Shown: positions 47,396 to 56,598 of the stretch, piece after piece
Layout: the number at the start of each line of letters is the position of its first letter
Position numbering within the stretch: position 1 is the first letter of the stretch
Source: Shewanella woodyi ATCC 51908
Lineage (GTDB): Bacteria > Pseudomonadota > Gammaproteobacteria > Enterobacterales > Shewanellaceae
Direction: 5' to 3'
Assembly: GCF_000019525.1 (NCBI RefSeq)
Contig: NC_010506.1
Location: 1,426,001 to 1,490,000 of the forward strand
DNA: 64,000 nucleotides
Translations under genes and position numbers: made by a program
Notes under the pieces: generated by a model
Seen by the model: the letters and a program-made list of their open reading frames with translations, nothing else
Databases searched by the model: none
Told to the model about the DNA's origin: nothing

Positions 47396-48397
47396 CTATT
47401 TTAAGCTTTTGACTGAATCTCGCAGAATTAATTGAGGGGTAAATGTGTTTACTATGCTCAAATCTGGCTTGTTGTATACATTCTTTAATACCCAAAGTGC
47501 AGCCATTTTGCCCATCTCTTGAATTGGGTTACTGACGGTTGAGAGCTTAGGGGAGATATATTTGGGAAAAGGGGAGTTATCATAGCCGATAAATGACAGC
47601 TGTTTGGGGACGCTAATATCGCGCTCTAAGCTGACGGCGATAGCCCCTGATGCCATCTGGTCGTTGGCACTGATCACGCAGGTAAATTGCTTATCCTGTT
47701 TGAGCAGATACTCCATAGCGCTTACCCCACTGGGTTCACGAAAGTTGCCCTCAAAAAAAAGAGTCTCATCAAAGGTCACTTCAAATTCAGCTAAGGCCTG
47801 TTTATGCCCCTCTAAGCGCTCTCTTGCATCGGACTTAAATTGTGGCCCAGCAATGTAAGCTAGCTGTGTGTGCCCCTGAGACAGAACATGTTTTGTCGCT
47901 AGGTATCCACCTAAAGCGTTATTGAGGTAGATACATCTCTCCTCTATTTCGCTGATAAATCGGTTAATTAATACGATAGGCGTGCTTTGCTGACATAAGT
48001 TAATGATGTACTCATCACTGAGTGCTTCAACATCTAAGATGAGGGCATCACAGCCTCTATCAAGGAGAAACTCTACAGCCTCTTTCTCTTGAGTCTCGTT
48101 GCTGTGTCCTGCTGCGATAATGACATGCTTGTTGGCATCGCGAAGCGCAGTTTCAATCTCGGTCATCATGGGGCCATAAAACGGACCATCGAGCTGAGAG
48201 ACTAGCACACCAATGCTGTTAGAGCGGTTTGACGCCAGTGATTGGGCTATGGAACTGGGTCGATAACCCAGTTGATCCATCGCATCTTGCACTTTCTTTT
48301 TAGTCTTCTCACTGACATTGGTGTTTTTATTCATCACCCTAGACACAGTCGCTAGGGAAACACCTGCCAATACTGATACATCATAGATGGTGGCCAT
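47396..48397 (-). CDS. LacI-family transcriptional repressor
   Basis: A 333-residue regulator. The N-terminal helix-turn-helix and hinge are TIYDVSVLAGVSLATVSRVMN (about residues 3-23) and YRPSSIAQSLAS (hinge helix, about residues 46-57). A periplasmic-binding-protein-like sugar sensor follows (about residues 60-330). It probably controls the surrounding beta-glucoside genes through the palindromes at 47184 and 51345. Last gene of the GH1-permease-lacI unit. Confidence 0.88.
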   Translation of the reverse strand: MATIYDVSVLAGVSLATVSRVMNKNTNVSEKTKKKVQDAMDQLGYRPSSIAQSLASNRSNSIGVLVSQLDGPFYGPMMTEIETALRDANKHVIIAAGHSNETQEKEAVEFLLDRGCDALILDVEALSDEYIINLCQQSTPIVLINRFISEIEERCIYLNNALGGYLATKHVLSQGHTQLAYIAGPQFKSDARERLEGHKQALAEFEVTFDETLFFEGNFREPSGVSAMEYLLKQDKQFTCVISANDQMASGAIAVSLERDISVPKQLSFIGYDNSPFPKYISPKLSTVSNPIQEMGKMAALWVLKNVYNKPDLSIVNTFTPQLILRDSVKSLK

Positions 48398-48447
48398 ATT
48401 GTCCTTGATTGCCCCGATGAAACTATTTTTAGCAGATTAGCATGCTT

Positions 48448-49776
48448 TTATTTTTCCATTCTATTTAATTCGAGATGGATCTCATCAACTTTGCTGTTTT
48501 TTAGGGTGTATTTGCGCATAACGATGGCAACTAAAATAGAACCTACTGCTGGGTAGACGGTGAAAGAGAGTAAAATACCATTTAGGGTTTGTGGTGTTTG
48601 TTCTACATCTGCCTGGTAACCGTAACCTGAGAGTAACCAGCCAGCTGCTGCTCCGCCTATGGCTACGCCAAGTTTGATAAAGAAAATAATTGAGGAGTAG
48701 ATAATGCCGGTGAGCCTAACCCCATCTTTATACTGGCCGTAATCAACCGTATCCGCCATCTTTGCCCACAACAGTGGTGTGGCCATATTGAACGCAAATC
48801 CCCATAGGATAAACATGGCGAAAGCGAGTTCCACCTGCTCCTTCGGGACAAAATAGGTGGCAATACATAAGGCCGCCGCAATCAATTGCAGTGAGATGTA
48901 CGCGTTGACTTTACAGACGCGTTTCGCCAATGGCTGAGCTAACATGCAACCAAAAATATTACCTACCATACCCAATGTGATGAAAAGAGTTATCTTATCC
49001 GGCATCTGCAGGAAGTATTTTACATAGTAGATGGCTAGGCTAGTTTTTAGCACCATACCTGAGAGCAGACATACTGATGCGATACATAAGATGCGCCATT
49101 GATCATTCTTCACCAAATAACCGACATCTTGCTTAAAGCTTGATTGGTGGGGCTGAGAAGGAGTGAGCCTCTCTTTAGTATTCCAAAAGCAGATTAAAAA
49201 CATCGCCACGCCTAAAATACTCATGGCAGTGATAGTGAGTTGATAGCCTTTAGCTTGATCTCCCTCACCGAGAAACTCAACCAAAGGTAAGGTCAGTCCC
49301 GAGACTAATAGCCCTCCTAACATCGCAAATACGAAGCGGTAGGATTGCACTGAAACACGCTCTTTAGGATCGGAGGTGAGTACCCCACCTAATGCGCAGT
49401 AGGGGATATTAATTGCGGTATAAACCATCATCAACGCAGTGTAAGTGACAAAGGCGTATATCATCTTTCCCTGCTCAGAGAGGTCTGGCGTAGTAAAAGC
49501 CAAGACACTGAAGAGTCCAAAGGGGAGGGCAAACCAGAGCAGATAGGGCCTAAATTTTCCATAGCGTGTTTGGGTTCTGTCGGTCATCGCCCCCATTAAG
49601 GGATCGGTAATAGCATCTATAAGACGCACGGCTAAGAACATGGTACCGACAAAGGCGGGAGGGATCCCAAAAATATCAGTATAGAAAAACGTTAGAAACA
49701 ACATGACCGTCTGAAATACGATATTACTGGCAGTATCTCCTAATCCATATGCAATCTTCTCTTTAACACTGACCAT
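48448..49776 (-). CDS. Glycoside-pentoside-hexuronide:cation symporter (MFS)
   Basis: A 442-residue inner-membrane transporter of the GPH (MelB-like) family. KEKIAYGLGDTASNIVFQ starts the protein, DAITDPLMGAMTDRTQTRYGKFRPY (about residues 53-77) is the family's cation/loop signature, and about twelve helices follow. It lies 44 bases after GH1 in the same direction, so the likely cargo is a beta-glucoside cleaved by that enzyme. Confidence 0.88.
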   Translation of the reverse strand: MVSVKEKIAYGLGDTASNIVFQTVMLFLTFFYTDIFGIPPAFVGTMFLAVRLIDAITDPLMGAMTDRTQTRYGKFRPYLLWFALPFGLFSVLAFTTPDLSEQGKMIYAFVTYTALMMVYTAINIPYCALGGVLTSDPKERVSVQSYRFVFAMLGGLLVSGLTLPLVEFLGEGDQAKGYQLTITAMSILGVAMFLICFWNTKERLTPSQPHQSSFKQDVGYLVKNDQWRILCIASVCLLSGMVLKTSLAIYYVKYFLQMPDKITLFITLGMVGNIFGCMLAQPLAKRVCKVNAYISLQLIAAALCIATYFVPKEQVELAFAMFILWGFAFNMATPLLWAKMADTVDYGQYKDGVRLTGIIYSSIIFFIKLGVAIGGAAAGWLLSGYGYQADVEQTPQTLNGILLSFTVYPAVGSILVAIVMRKYTLKNSKVDEIHLELNRMEK

Positions 49777-49820
49777 GGTGAGTACCTTTTTATTGTTATT
49801 ATCTATTTATTTATCAAATT

Positions 49821-51161
49821 TTAGTTATCGGTATGACGTGCTGTAATAAAGTCTCGATAGGCAAGTCCACTGGCTTTTATCGTGCGAACTTGCGTATTGT
49901 AGTCAACATATACCAATCCGAAGCGTTTTAGGTAGCCTTCAGCCCACTCAAAGTTATCCATTAAACTCCATGCGAAGTAGCCCTGAATATTGACGCCCGC
50001 TTCTATCGCTTTGTCCAATGCTTCAAGGTGACCTTGGTAATATTGAACTCTGTCTAGATCATTGACCGATTGCGCTATCAGTTTATCGTCCATCGCTGCA
50101 CCATTTTCGGTGATGTAGATAGGAGGCAGTTGATAGGATTTATCCAGAGAGATAAGTAGGTCCGTAAAAGCTTGAGGGTAGATCTCCCAGCCAATATCTG
50201 TTCTAGGAACATCAGGCATGGTTATCTCTTTAAATCTTTGCTCTGGACAGTGTTGATATCGATTTCGGGTATAAAAATTAACGCCCAAGAAATCGAGAGG
50301 TTGAGTCAGAATATCCATATCTCCCGCCAAAATAACGGGTTTATCCTTATCCTCTAAGCTGCCCATAATATCTGGGTAACGGCCATCGAAAAGTGGCTTG
50401 ATATACCATTGGTTAAAGTATTCATCGGCAAGGGCTGCTGCTTTCTTATCTTGCAGAGAATCGCTGACCGGATAGCAAGGGGTAAAGTTCAGTACGATAC
50501 CATTGAGGCTATGTGGGGCGTTTTTTTGCAGCACCTGCATCGCGAGTCCATGGGCGAGCAGTAGATGATGTGCTGCTTGTCTGCCATAGGATACCTGTGC
50601 CAACCCCGGAGCATGAATACCTGCCTCGTAACCTAAGTATGAGCTGCAAAACGGCTCATTGAGTGTCGCGTAAGAGTAGACTCTATCGCCGAGGATTTGG
50701 CTGACTTTATCAGCATAGTCTTGAAACAGGAAGGCGGTTTCGCGGTTGAGCCAGCCGCCATTGTCTTCAATATGTTGTGGTAGATCCCAATGATAGAGAG
50801 TGACAAAGGCTTTAATCTTCTTGCGTTTGAGGGCATCAAGTAGCTGAATATAAAAATCTATTCCTTCAGAATTAACGCTGCCATCTTGATTGATCACCCT
50901 GCCCCAAGAGAGTGAAAGTCGGTAAGCATCTACGTTCAGTGAATCAATCAGTTCAATATCTTCTTTCCATAGTTTCAGGTGCTCACAGGCTGATTTGCCA
51001 TCAGAACCATCACGGATCTTCCCTTGGGTTGAACAGAAGGTATCCCAAATGCAGGGGAGTCGGGAGTCATAGCCCCCCTCAATTTGAAACGAAGCGGTGG
51101 CAACGCCGTAAGTAAACTCTTTTTGGTTAAGCCTCGACGCTTCTGGTAAAGATATTTTCAT
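49821..51161 (-). CDS. GH1 beta-glucosidase
   Basis: A 446-residue cytoplasmic glycoside hydrolase family 1 enzyme. FTYGVATASFQIEGG (about residues 16-30) is the N-terminal signature. The acid/base is Glu169 in TLNEP and the nucleophile is Glu352 in ITENGAA; both are intact. It hydrolyses cellobiose-like or aryl beta-glucosides. The ATG at 51161 gives the usual GH1 N-terminus and length; an in-frame extension upstream to 51275 lacks family similarity. First gene of an operon with the GPH permease and LacI. Confidence 0.9.
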   Translation of the reverse strand: MKISLPEASRLNQKEFTYGVATASFQIEGGYDSRLPCIWDTFCSTQGKIRDGSDGKSACEHLKLWKEDIELIDSLNVDAYRLSLSWGRVINQDGSVNSEGIDFYIQLLDALKRKKIKAFVTLYHWDLPQHIEDNGGWLNRETAFLFQDYADKVSQILGDRVYSYATLNEPFCSSYLGYEAGIHAPGLAQVSYGRQAAHHLLLAHGLAMQVLQKNAPHSLNGIVLNFTPCYPVSDSLQDKKAAALADEYFNQWYIKPLFDGRYPDIMGSLEDKDKPVILAGDMDILTQPLDFLGVNFYTRNRYQHCPEQRFKEITMPDVPRTDIGWEIYPQAFTDLLISLDKSYQLPPIYITENGAAMDDKLIAQSVNDLDRVQYYQGHLEALDKAIEAGVNIQGYFAWSLMDNFEWAEGYLKRFGLVYVDYNTQVRTIKASGLAYRDFITARHTDN

Positions 51162-51344
51162 TAAATCATCACTTATTCTAATTCTGGGTTGTTGTTCGAC
51201 GCTAGCGTGTTCACTTTTGATAATGTGCTTGGCTCTGTTGACCATGGTTCTCGAAGTTCTGGTTTTTGAGAGCACGGTTATTGTGCGCAGTTGTCGAAAT
51301 ATAGTCGCAAAACATGTTGACTTTGGTTATCGCGATGTTAACAA

Positions 51345-51358
51345 TGAAAGCGCTTACA
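51345..51358. promoter_or_regulatory. LacI-type operator in the GH1/MFS divergent region
   Basis: TGAAAGCGCTTACA matches the palindrome at 47184 in 13 of 14 positions. It lies between GH1 (minus) and the FucP-type permease (plus), 112 bases before the latter's ATG, so it could serve both promoters. Confidence 0.7.
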
Positions 51359-51469
51359 TCGAGATTAGTGGCTTCTCTGAGAAAGGTCAATCATTGATTA
51401 GGATATTTTATGGTCCGGCTCAATTTGTCACTTAACGATAACGAAAAATTCAATTGGGATGGGTAGTGT

Positions 51470-52756
51470 ATGGCGAGTACATCAGTATTAAATGAGCAAT
51501 CACAGAGTGCGCACCAAAGTGGGGACTTTCGCTTTGCTTTAGTGGCGCTAACCTCACTCTTTTTTATGTGGGGTTTTATCACTTGTCTCAATGATATTCT
51601 TATCCCTTACCTGAAAAACATGTTTGATCTTAACTACACCCAAGCGATGTTGGTTCAGTTCTGCTTTTTCGGGGCTTACTTTATCGTCTCTATTCCTGCG
51701 GGAAGTTTAGTGGGAAAAATTGGCTATCAGAAGGGGATTGTCACTGGACTTGCCATTGCATGTTTGGGGTGCTTACTCTTCTATCCATCGGCAAGTTTCG
51801 CCTCCTACTGGATGTTTCTTGTGGCTTTTTTTGTGTTGGCTTCGGGCATCACTATACTGCAAGTTGCCGCTAATCCTTACGTGAGTGTACTTGGCCCTGC
51901 CAACACTGCTTCGTCTCGATTGACTCTGACTCAGGCTTTTAATTCATTGGGGACGACAGTTGCGCCATTTTTTGGTAGCTGGTTAATTTTATCGACCTCA
52001 GAGCATGGGGGCACAAACTCTGAAGTATTGAATGATGCCGCTTACCAGGCAAGTACGGTACAGGTGCCGTATCTGATCTTAGCGGGTACATTAATCTTGA
52101 TAGCGGCACTCTTTTTACGTTTAAAATTGCCACTTTTGGGGATGAAGAAAAGCTCATCATTGCCTGAAAAGCCAGGTGTTCATAGTATCAGTGCTTGGCA
52201 TTATCCTCATTTAGTTCTTGGCGCCGTGGGCATTTTTGTCTATGTGGGAGCTGAGGTGTCAATCGGTAGTTTTCTGATCAGCTTTTTAGGTCAGGAGGAG
52301 ATTGCCGGGCTTAGCCATGCAGAAGCTGCAAACTATATTGCTTACTATTTTGGTGGCGCTATGGTGGGACGCTTTTTGGGTGCGGCGGTCATGCAGAAGA
52401 TTAAAGCTGGTAAGGTGCTGGCATTCAATGCGGTATTAGCCTGTGTGTTGATTGTGTTTGCAATCTTTAGCACTGGGAGTCTTGCCATGTGGGCACTGCT
52501 TCTCGTGGGTTTGTGTAACTCAATCATGTTTCCTACAATTTTTAGTTTAGCGCTGCAAGATCTTGGGCAATTCACCAGTCAGGGATCGGGTATCTTATGT
52601 TTAGCGATAGTCGGTGGTGCCATTATTCCTCTGCTTCAAGGAGGCTTAGCTGATATTTTTGGTATTCAATTAGCTTTTGCTTTACCACTGCTTTGCTACG
52701 GGTTTATTGCTTATTACGGCATGAAAGGCTGTGATGCAAAACGGCCATTACACTAG
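51470..52756 (+). CDS. Sugar MFS permease, FucP/GluP (glucose/galactose) type
   Basis: A 428-residue inner-membrane permease. [28 protein letters not shown] (about residues 23-50) is characteristic of the FHS (fucose-glucose-galactose:H+) family. It has about twelve helices and [15 protein letters not shown]. It would import the glucose released by the exported GH3 enzyme. First gene of the plus-strand operon with GH3 and ROK kinase. The ribosome-binding site is weak (GGGT). Confidence 0.87.
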   Translation: MASTSVLNEQSQSAHQSGDFRFALVALTSLFFMWGFITCLNDILIPYLKNMFDLNYTQAMLVQFCFFGAYFIVSIPAGSLVGKIGYQKGIVTGLAIACLGCLLFYPSASFASYWMFLVAFFVLASGITILQVAANPYVSVLGPANTASSRLTLTQAFNSLGTTVAPFFGSWLILSTSEHGGTNSEVLNDAAYQASTVQVPYLILAGTLILIAALFLRLKLPLLGMKKSSSLPEKPGVHSISAWHYPHLVLGAVGIFVYVGAEVSIGSFLISFLGQEEIAGLSHAEAANYIAYYFGGAMVGRFLGAAVMQKIKAGKVLAFNAVLACVLIVFAIFSTGSLAMWALLLVGLCNSIMFPTIFSLALQDLGQFTSQGSGILCLAIVGGAIIPLLQGGLADIFGIQLAFALPLLCYGFIAYYGMKGCDAKRPLH

Positions 52757-52804
52757 TTTTTCACTCTCTCAAATGACGCATTATAATTAAAAGGTTTTGA
52801 TACT

Positions 52805-55393
52805 ATGAGTGTGCTTGCATACAAACGTTCGCTACTTTCCATCACGATACTAGCAATAACCATGACCAGTGGTTGCAGTAAAGAGGTAGCACCTCAAAAG
52901 GAAGATCTAGAGCCTAAAGAGGGCCTCCAAAGCTATGCTTTTGGCGGTAAGGCAGTGGATATCAATATCTGGCCAGCACTTGAGCTCCCCCACCGTAATA
53001 GCAGTGAGGTTGAAGGTAAGGTCGCTGAGATTTTAGCGGGGATGACTTTAGAGCAAAAAGTAGCGCAGATGATCCAGCCTGAGATCCGCGATATTAGTGT
53101 CGAAGATATGCGTCAATATGGCTTTGGCTCCTACCTAAATGGTGGTGGGGCATACCCCAACAATGATAAGCATGCACTCCCCTCCGATTGGATTGCTCTT
53201 GCTGAGAATATGTATCAAGCATCGGTTGATGCAAGCCTTGATGGGTCAAGCATTCCAACCATGTGGGGAACCGATGCCGTACACGGACACAATAATGTGA
53301 TTGGGGCGACTCTGTTTCCTCACAATATTGGCCTAGGCGCTGCTAACAATCCTGAGCTTATCCGTGAGGTTGCTGCTATTACCGCAAAAGAGGTGATGGT
53401 GACAGGGATAGATTGGGTGTTTGCCCCAACCGTTGCTGTTGTACGTGATGACAGGTGGGGGCGAACCTATGAGGGGTACTCTGAAGATCCTGAGATTGTA
53501 CTGGCTTACTCTGCCGCAATAGTTGAAGGTTTACAAGGCGAGGCCAGTGGTGATGAATTTCTCTCATCTGAGCACGTAATCTCAACGGTTAAGCATTTTC
53601 TCGGTGATGGCGGTACTGAAAAGGGCGTTGATCAGGGAGATAACTTGATTGATGAACAGGGGCTGTTTGATCTTCATGGACAGGGTTATGTGGGAGGCTT
53701 GGTCGCTGGCTCGCAAAGTGTGATGGCCTCGTTCAATAGCTGGCACGGGGTAAAAAACCACGGTAATGAGTATCTGCTAACCGATGTTCTTAAAACTCGA
53801 ATGGGTTTCGATGGTTTCGTTGTGGGAGACTGGAACGGTCACGGTCAGGTGTTAGGTTGTACAAATGAGACTTGTCCACAAGCAGTCAATGCTGGACTTG
53901 ATATGTTTATGGTGCCCACTGATGCGTGGAAACCTCTGTATGAAAACACCATCGCAGAGGTGAGAAGTGGCCAGATATCTCAAGCGAGGATCGATGATGC
54001 GGTGAGCCGTATCTTACGTGTCAAAGTGCGTGCTGGATTATTTAATAAACCTAGCCCTGCAAATCGCCCATTATCTGGAAAGCTTGAGCTCATTGGTCAT
54101 GAAAGTCACCGCCAAGTTGCCAAGCAAGCGGTGAGGGAATCTTTGGTGCTGTTGAAAAATGGCCATAATACCCTACCTCTCTCCCCTAAGATGAGAGTAC
54201 TGGTTGCGGGAGATGGTGCAAATAACATAGGTAAACAGTCTGGTGGCTGGAGTATTACTTGGCAGGGAACGGACAATCAAAATAGTGACTTTCCAGGTGC
54301 AAGCTCTATCTATGATGGGATAAAAGAGACCGTACTTAAAGCGGGTGGCACTGCAACACTGGATATTGCTGGCCAGTATAGCGAGGAAAACCGACCCGAT
54401 GTGGCGATTGTCGTCTTTGGTGAGGAGCCCTACGCCGAAGGTAATGGTGATATTGATAACTTAGAGTATCAAAGGGGTGATAAAAGAGATCTGGCACTAC
54501 TGAAAAGACTTAAAAGTGAAGGGATCCCTGTTGTTTCGATTTTTATTACCGGACGTCCTTTATGGGTTAATCCAGAACTCAATGCATCGGACTCCTTTGT
54601 GGTAGCTTGGCTTCCAGGAAGTGAAGGTGATGCGGTCGCTGACGTTCTGTTCTCATCCTCTGACGGTCAAGTTGTCAATGATATGACAGGAAAGCTCTCT
54701 TTCTCTTGGCCATCAACGCCTATGCAGGCTGTGGTAAATCGCTTTGATAAGGATTACCAACCTCTGTTTAAGTATGGTCATGGTTTATCTTACGCTGATA
54801 AAGGTGACTCAGCCTTAGTATCAGAGATTAAGCCTGTCGACTCAGATATTTTACGCCCCTTAGTAATACTTAAAAATGCCGTGAAGGCGCCTTGGCGATT
54901 ATCCATAGGGACAAGCGCTGATCAAGACTTGATTAACACCAGTTTACAAACCAGTGGTCCTGTGGTGATGCGAACCATTGATAGGGTGGTGCAGGAGGAC
55001 GCACGTAAGTTTAACTTAGATGGTAAAGAGCAGGGCGTTATCCGTTTTGGGGCAAACTTTACTCGAGACTTACGTGCATATGAGCAGGGAAATACAGCGG
55101 TTTCGTTTGATATTAAGCTTGATGAATTCACCCCGCAGAGCACACAACTATCAATGGTTTGTGACAAGGCCTGTGGAGTCCCAGTGGCGCTAGAAGAGAA
55201 ATTTAAGCAGATCGCGGGCACGGGGTGGCAAACAATATCGGTGGATCTTGCCTGCTTTGAGTTAAGCAGTGATCAGCTTTCAAAAGTTCAAAGCCCATTT
55301 CTGTTCTCCTCGAAGGCGAAAATTACCATGAGTCTATCGAATATCTATTGGCTCCCTGATTATCAAGGTCAGCCAGATGTCTCATGTCATTAA
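52805..55393 (+). CDS. GH3 beta-glucosidase / exo-beta-glucan glucohydrolase, lipoprotein
   Basis: An 862-residue exported enzyme. A lipobox TSGC (cysteine 24) indicates lipid anchoring. The GH3 N-terminal barrel (about residues 70-420) has WGTDAVHGHNNV, KHFLGDGGTEKGVDQG and the nucleophile Asp342 in GFVVGDWNGHG. The C-terminal alpha/beta domain (RESLVLLKN onward) is followed from about residue 680 by a beta-rich extension of the ExoP type. It removes glucose from the non-reducing end of beta-glucans or oligosaccharides at the cell surface or periplasm. It lies 48 bases after the permease gene. Confidence 0.9.
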   Translation: MSVLAYKRSLLSITILAITMTSGCSKEVAPQKEDLEPKEGLQSYAFGGKAVDINIWPALELPHRNSSEVEGKVAEILAGMTLEQKVAQMIQPEIRDISVEDMRQYGFGSYLNGGGAYPNNDKHALPSDWIALAENMYQASVDASLDGSSIPTMWGTDAVHGHNNVIGATLFPHNIGLGAANNPELIREVAAITAKEVMVTGIDWVFAPTVAVVRDDRWGRTYEGYSEDPEIVLAYSAAIVEGLQGEASGDEFLSSEHVISTVKHFLGDGGTEKGVDQGDNLIDEQGLFDLHGQGYVGGLVAGSQSVMASFNSWHGVKNHGNEYLLTDVLKTRMGFDGFVVGDWNGHGQVLGCTNETCPQAVNAGLDMFMVPTDAWKPLYENTIAEVRSGQISQARIDDAVSRILRVKVRAGLFNKPSPANRPLSGKLELIGHESHRQVAKQAVRESLVLLKNGHNTLPLSPKMRVLVAGDGANNIGKQSGGWSITWQGTDNQNSDFPGASSIYDGIKETVLKAGGTATLDIAGQYSEENRPDVAIVVFGEEPYAEGNGDIDNLEYQRGDKRDLALLKRLKSEGIPVVSIFITGRPLWVNPELNASDSFVVAWLPGSEGDAVADVLFSSSDGQVVNDMTGKLSFSWPSTPMQAVVNRFDKDYQPLFKYGHGLSYADKGDSALVSEIKPVDSDILRPLVILKNAVKAPWRLSIGTSADQDLINTSLQTSGPVVMRTIDRVVQEDARKFNLDGKEQGVIRFGANFTRDLRAYEQGNTAVSFDIKLDEFTPQSTQLSMVCDKACGVPVALEEKFKQIAGTGWQTISVDLACFELSSDQLSKVQSPFLFSSKAKITMSLSNIYWLPDYQGQPDVSCH

Positions 55394-55435
55394 TTCTAAT
55401 CATTAAATTTACTTATTATCGTTGGAGAGAGGCTC

Positions 55436-56338
55436 ATGTTTAGAATTGGCATCGATTTAGGTGGTACCAAAATTGAGTTAATTGCGTTAGATGCTAGTGG
55501 TGAAGAGCGCTTTCGTAAGCGAGTACCCACACCAAGGCAATACCCATCAACCTTGGATGCTATTGTTGAACTGGTCAATGAAGCTGAGCTTGTGATAGGT
55601 GAGAAAGCAAGTATTGGCGTTGGGATCCCTGGAATCGTGTCTCCCTTTACTGGCTTGGTAAAAAATGCCAACTCAACCTGGATTAATGGTCACCCCTTAG
55701 ATGTTGATTTAGGTAAGCGGTTAGCACGGAAAGTAAAGGTGGCGAATGATGCCAACTGCTTTGCCGTATCGGAAGCGGTAGATGGTGCGGCTAAAAACAG
55801 CGCAGTGGTGTTTGGGGTTATTATCGGTACTGGCTGCGGCGCAGGTATCGCGATTAATGGTCAAGTACACGCAGGTGGTAATGGCATAGGTGGAGAGTGG
55901 GGCCATAACCCGCTTCCATGGATGACACCTGATGAACACCACTCAACTAGCTGTTTTTGTGGCAATAGAGACTGTATCGAAACCTTTATCTCAGGCACAG
56001 GGTTTGTCCGTGATTTTCGAGAGTCTGGTGGGGAAGCCGCTAGTGGCATTGAGATAGCCCAGCTGATGGAGCAGGGCGATGCATTGGCTACCCAAGCTTT
56101 TACGCGTTTTATCGACAGACTTGCACGCTCCTTAGCCCATGTCATTAACGTACTTGACCCTGATGTCATCGTATTGGGCGGCGGCGTATCGAATATCGAT
56201 GCCATCTACACTGAGCTACCTGCGGTGCTTCCCAACTATGTGCTAGGTCGAGAGTGTGAAACCCCAGTGGTTAAGAATCTCTATGGTGCCTCATCCGGCG
56301 TTAGAGGCGCAGCCTGGTTATGGGGAAGAGATAGTTAA
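55436..56338 (+). CDS. ROK-family sugar kinase (Mak-like)
   Basis: A 300-residue ROK kinase. The ATP motif is IGIDLGGTKIELIALD (residues 3-18), the catalytic region is VANDANCFAVSEA, and the zinc motif is CFCGNRDCIETF (about residues 178-189). It is similar over its whole length to E. coli Mak (fructokinase), but in this operon glucose or another hexose from beta-glucosides is a plausible substrate. GGAGAGAGG precedes the ATG and a clear terminator follows. Confidence 0.87.
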   Translation: MFRIGIDLGGTKIELIALDASGEERFRKRVPTPRQYPSTLDAIVELVNEAELVIGEKASIGVGIPGIVSPFTGLVKNANSTWINGHPLDVDLGKRLARKVKVANDANCFAVSEAVDGAAKNSAVVFGVIIGTGCGAGIAINGQVHAGGNGIGGEWGHNPLPWMTPDEHHSTSCFCGNRDCIETFISGTGFVRDFRESGGEAASGIEIAQLMEQGDALATQAFTRFIDRLARSLAHVINVLDPDVIVLGGGVSNIDAIYTELPAVLPNYVLGRECETPVVKNLYGASSGVRGAAWLWGRDS

Positions 56339-56364
56339 CCCCCTCTAGATGACTCACATCAAAA

Positions 56365-56391
56365 CAAAAACCTGCAATGATGCAGGTTTTT
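56365..56391 (+). terminator. Terminator of the MFS-GH3-ROK operon
   Basis: AAAAACCTGCA / TGCAGGTTTTT stem with an ATGA loop, 27 bases after the kinase stop; T-rich on the plus side. Confidence 0.9.
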
Positions 56392-56598
56392 GTATTTATT
56401 AGGGGTAATGCTATCTGCTCCATTTAGCAATTAACTATGGCTGTTCGTACTCTCTGTTGTTTGATTTTCACTTAAATTGTCGATAGTTTACCCATGATTC
56501 ATGTTCTACTTTCGATACTGAGACTAGGTAAAATATGAGTCAAAGCAGCTATTTTAGCTGCCTTAGTTAACTAACTATTGCGTGTTGAGGTATATCGA

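Noticed and set aside
56535..56570. Possible 11-codon leader peptide before the 56.6 kb gene
   Set aside because: The short ATG frame ends at TAA before the gene, but it has no run of regulatory codons and no following attenuator, so it is probably chance.
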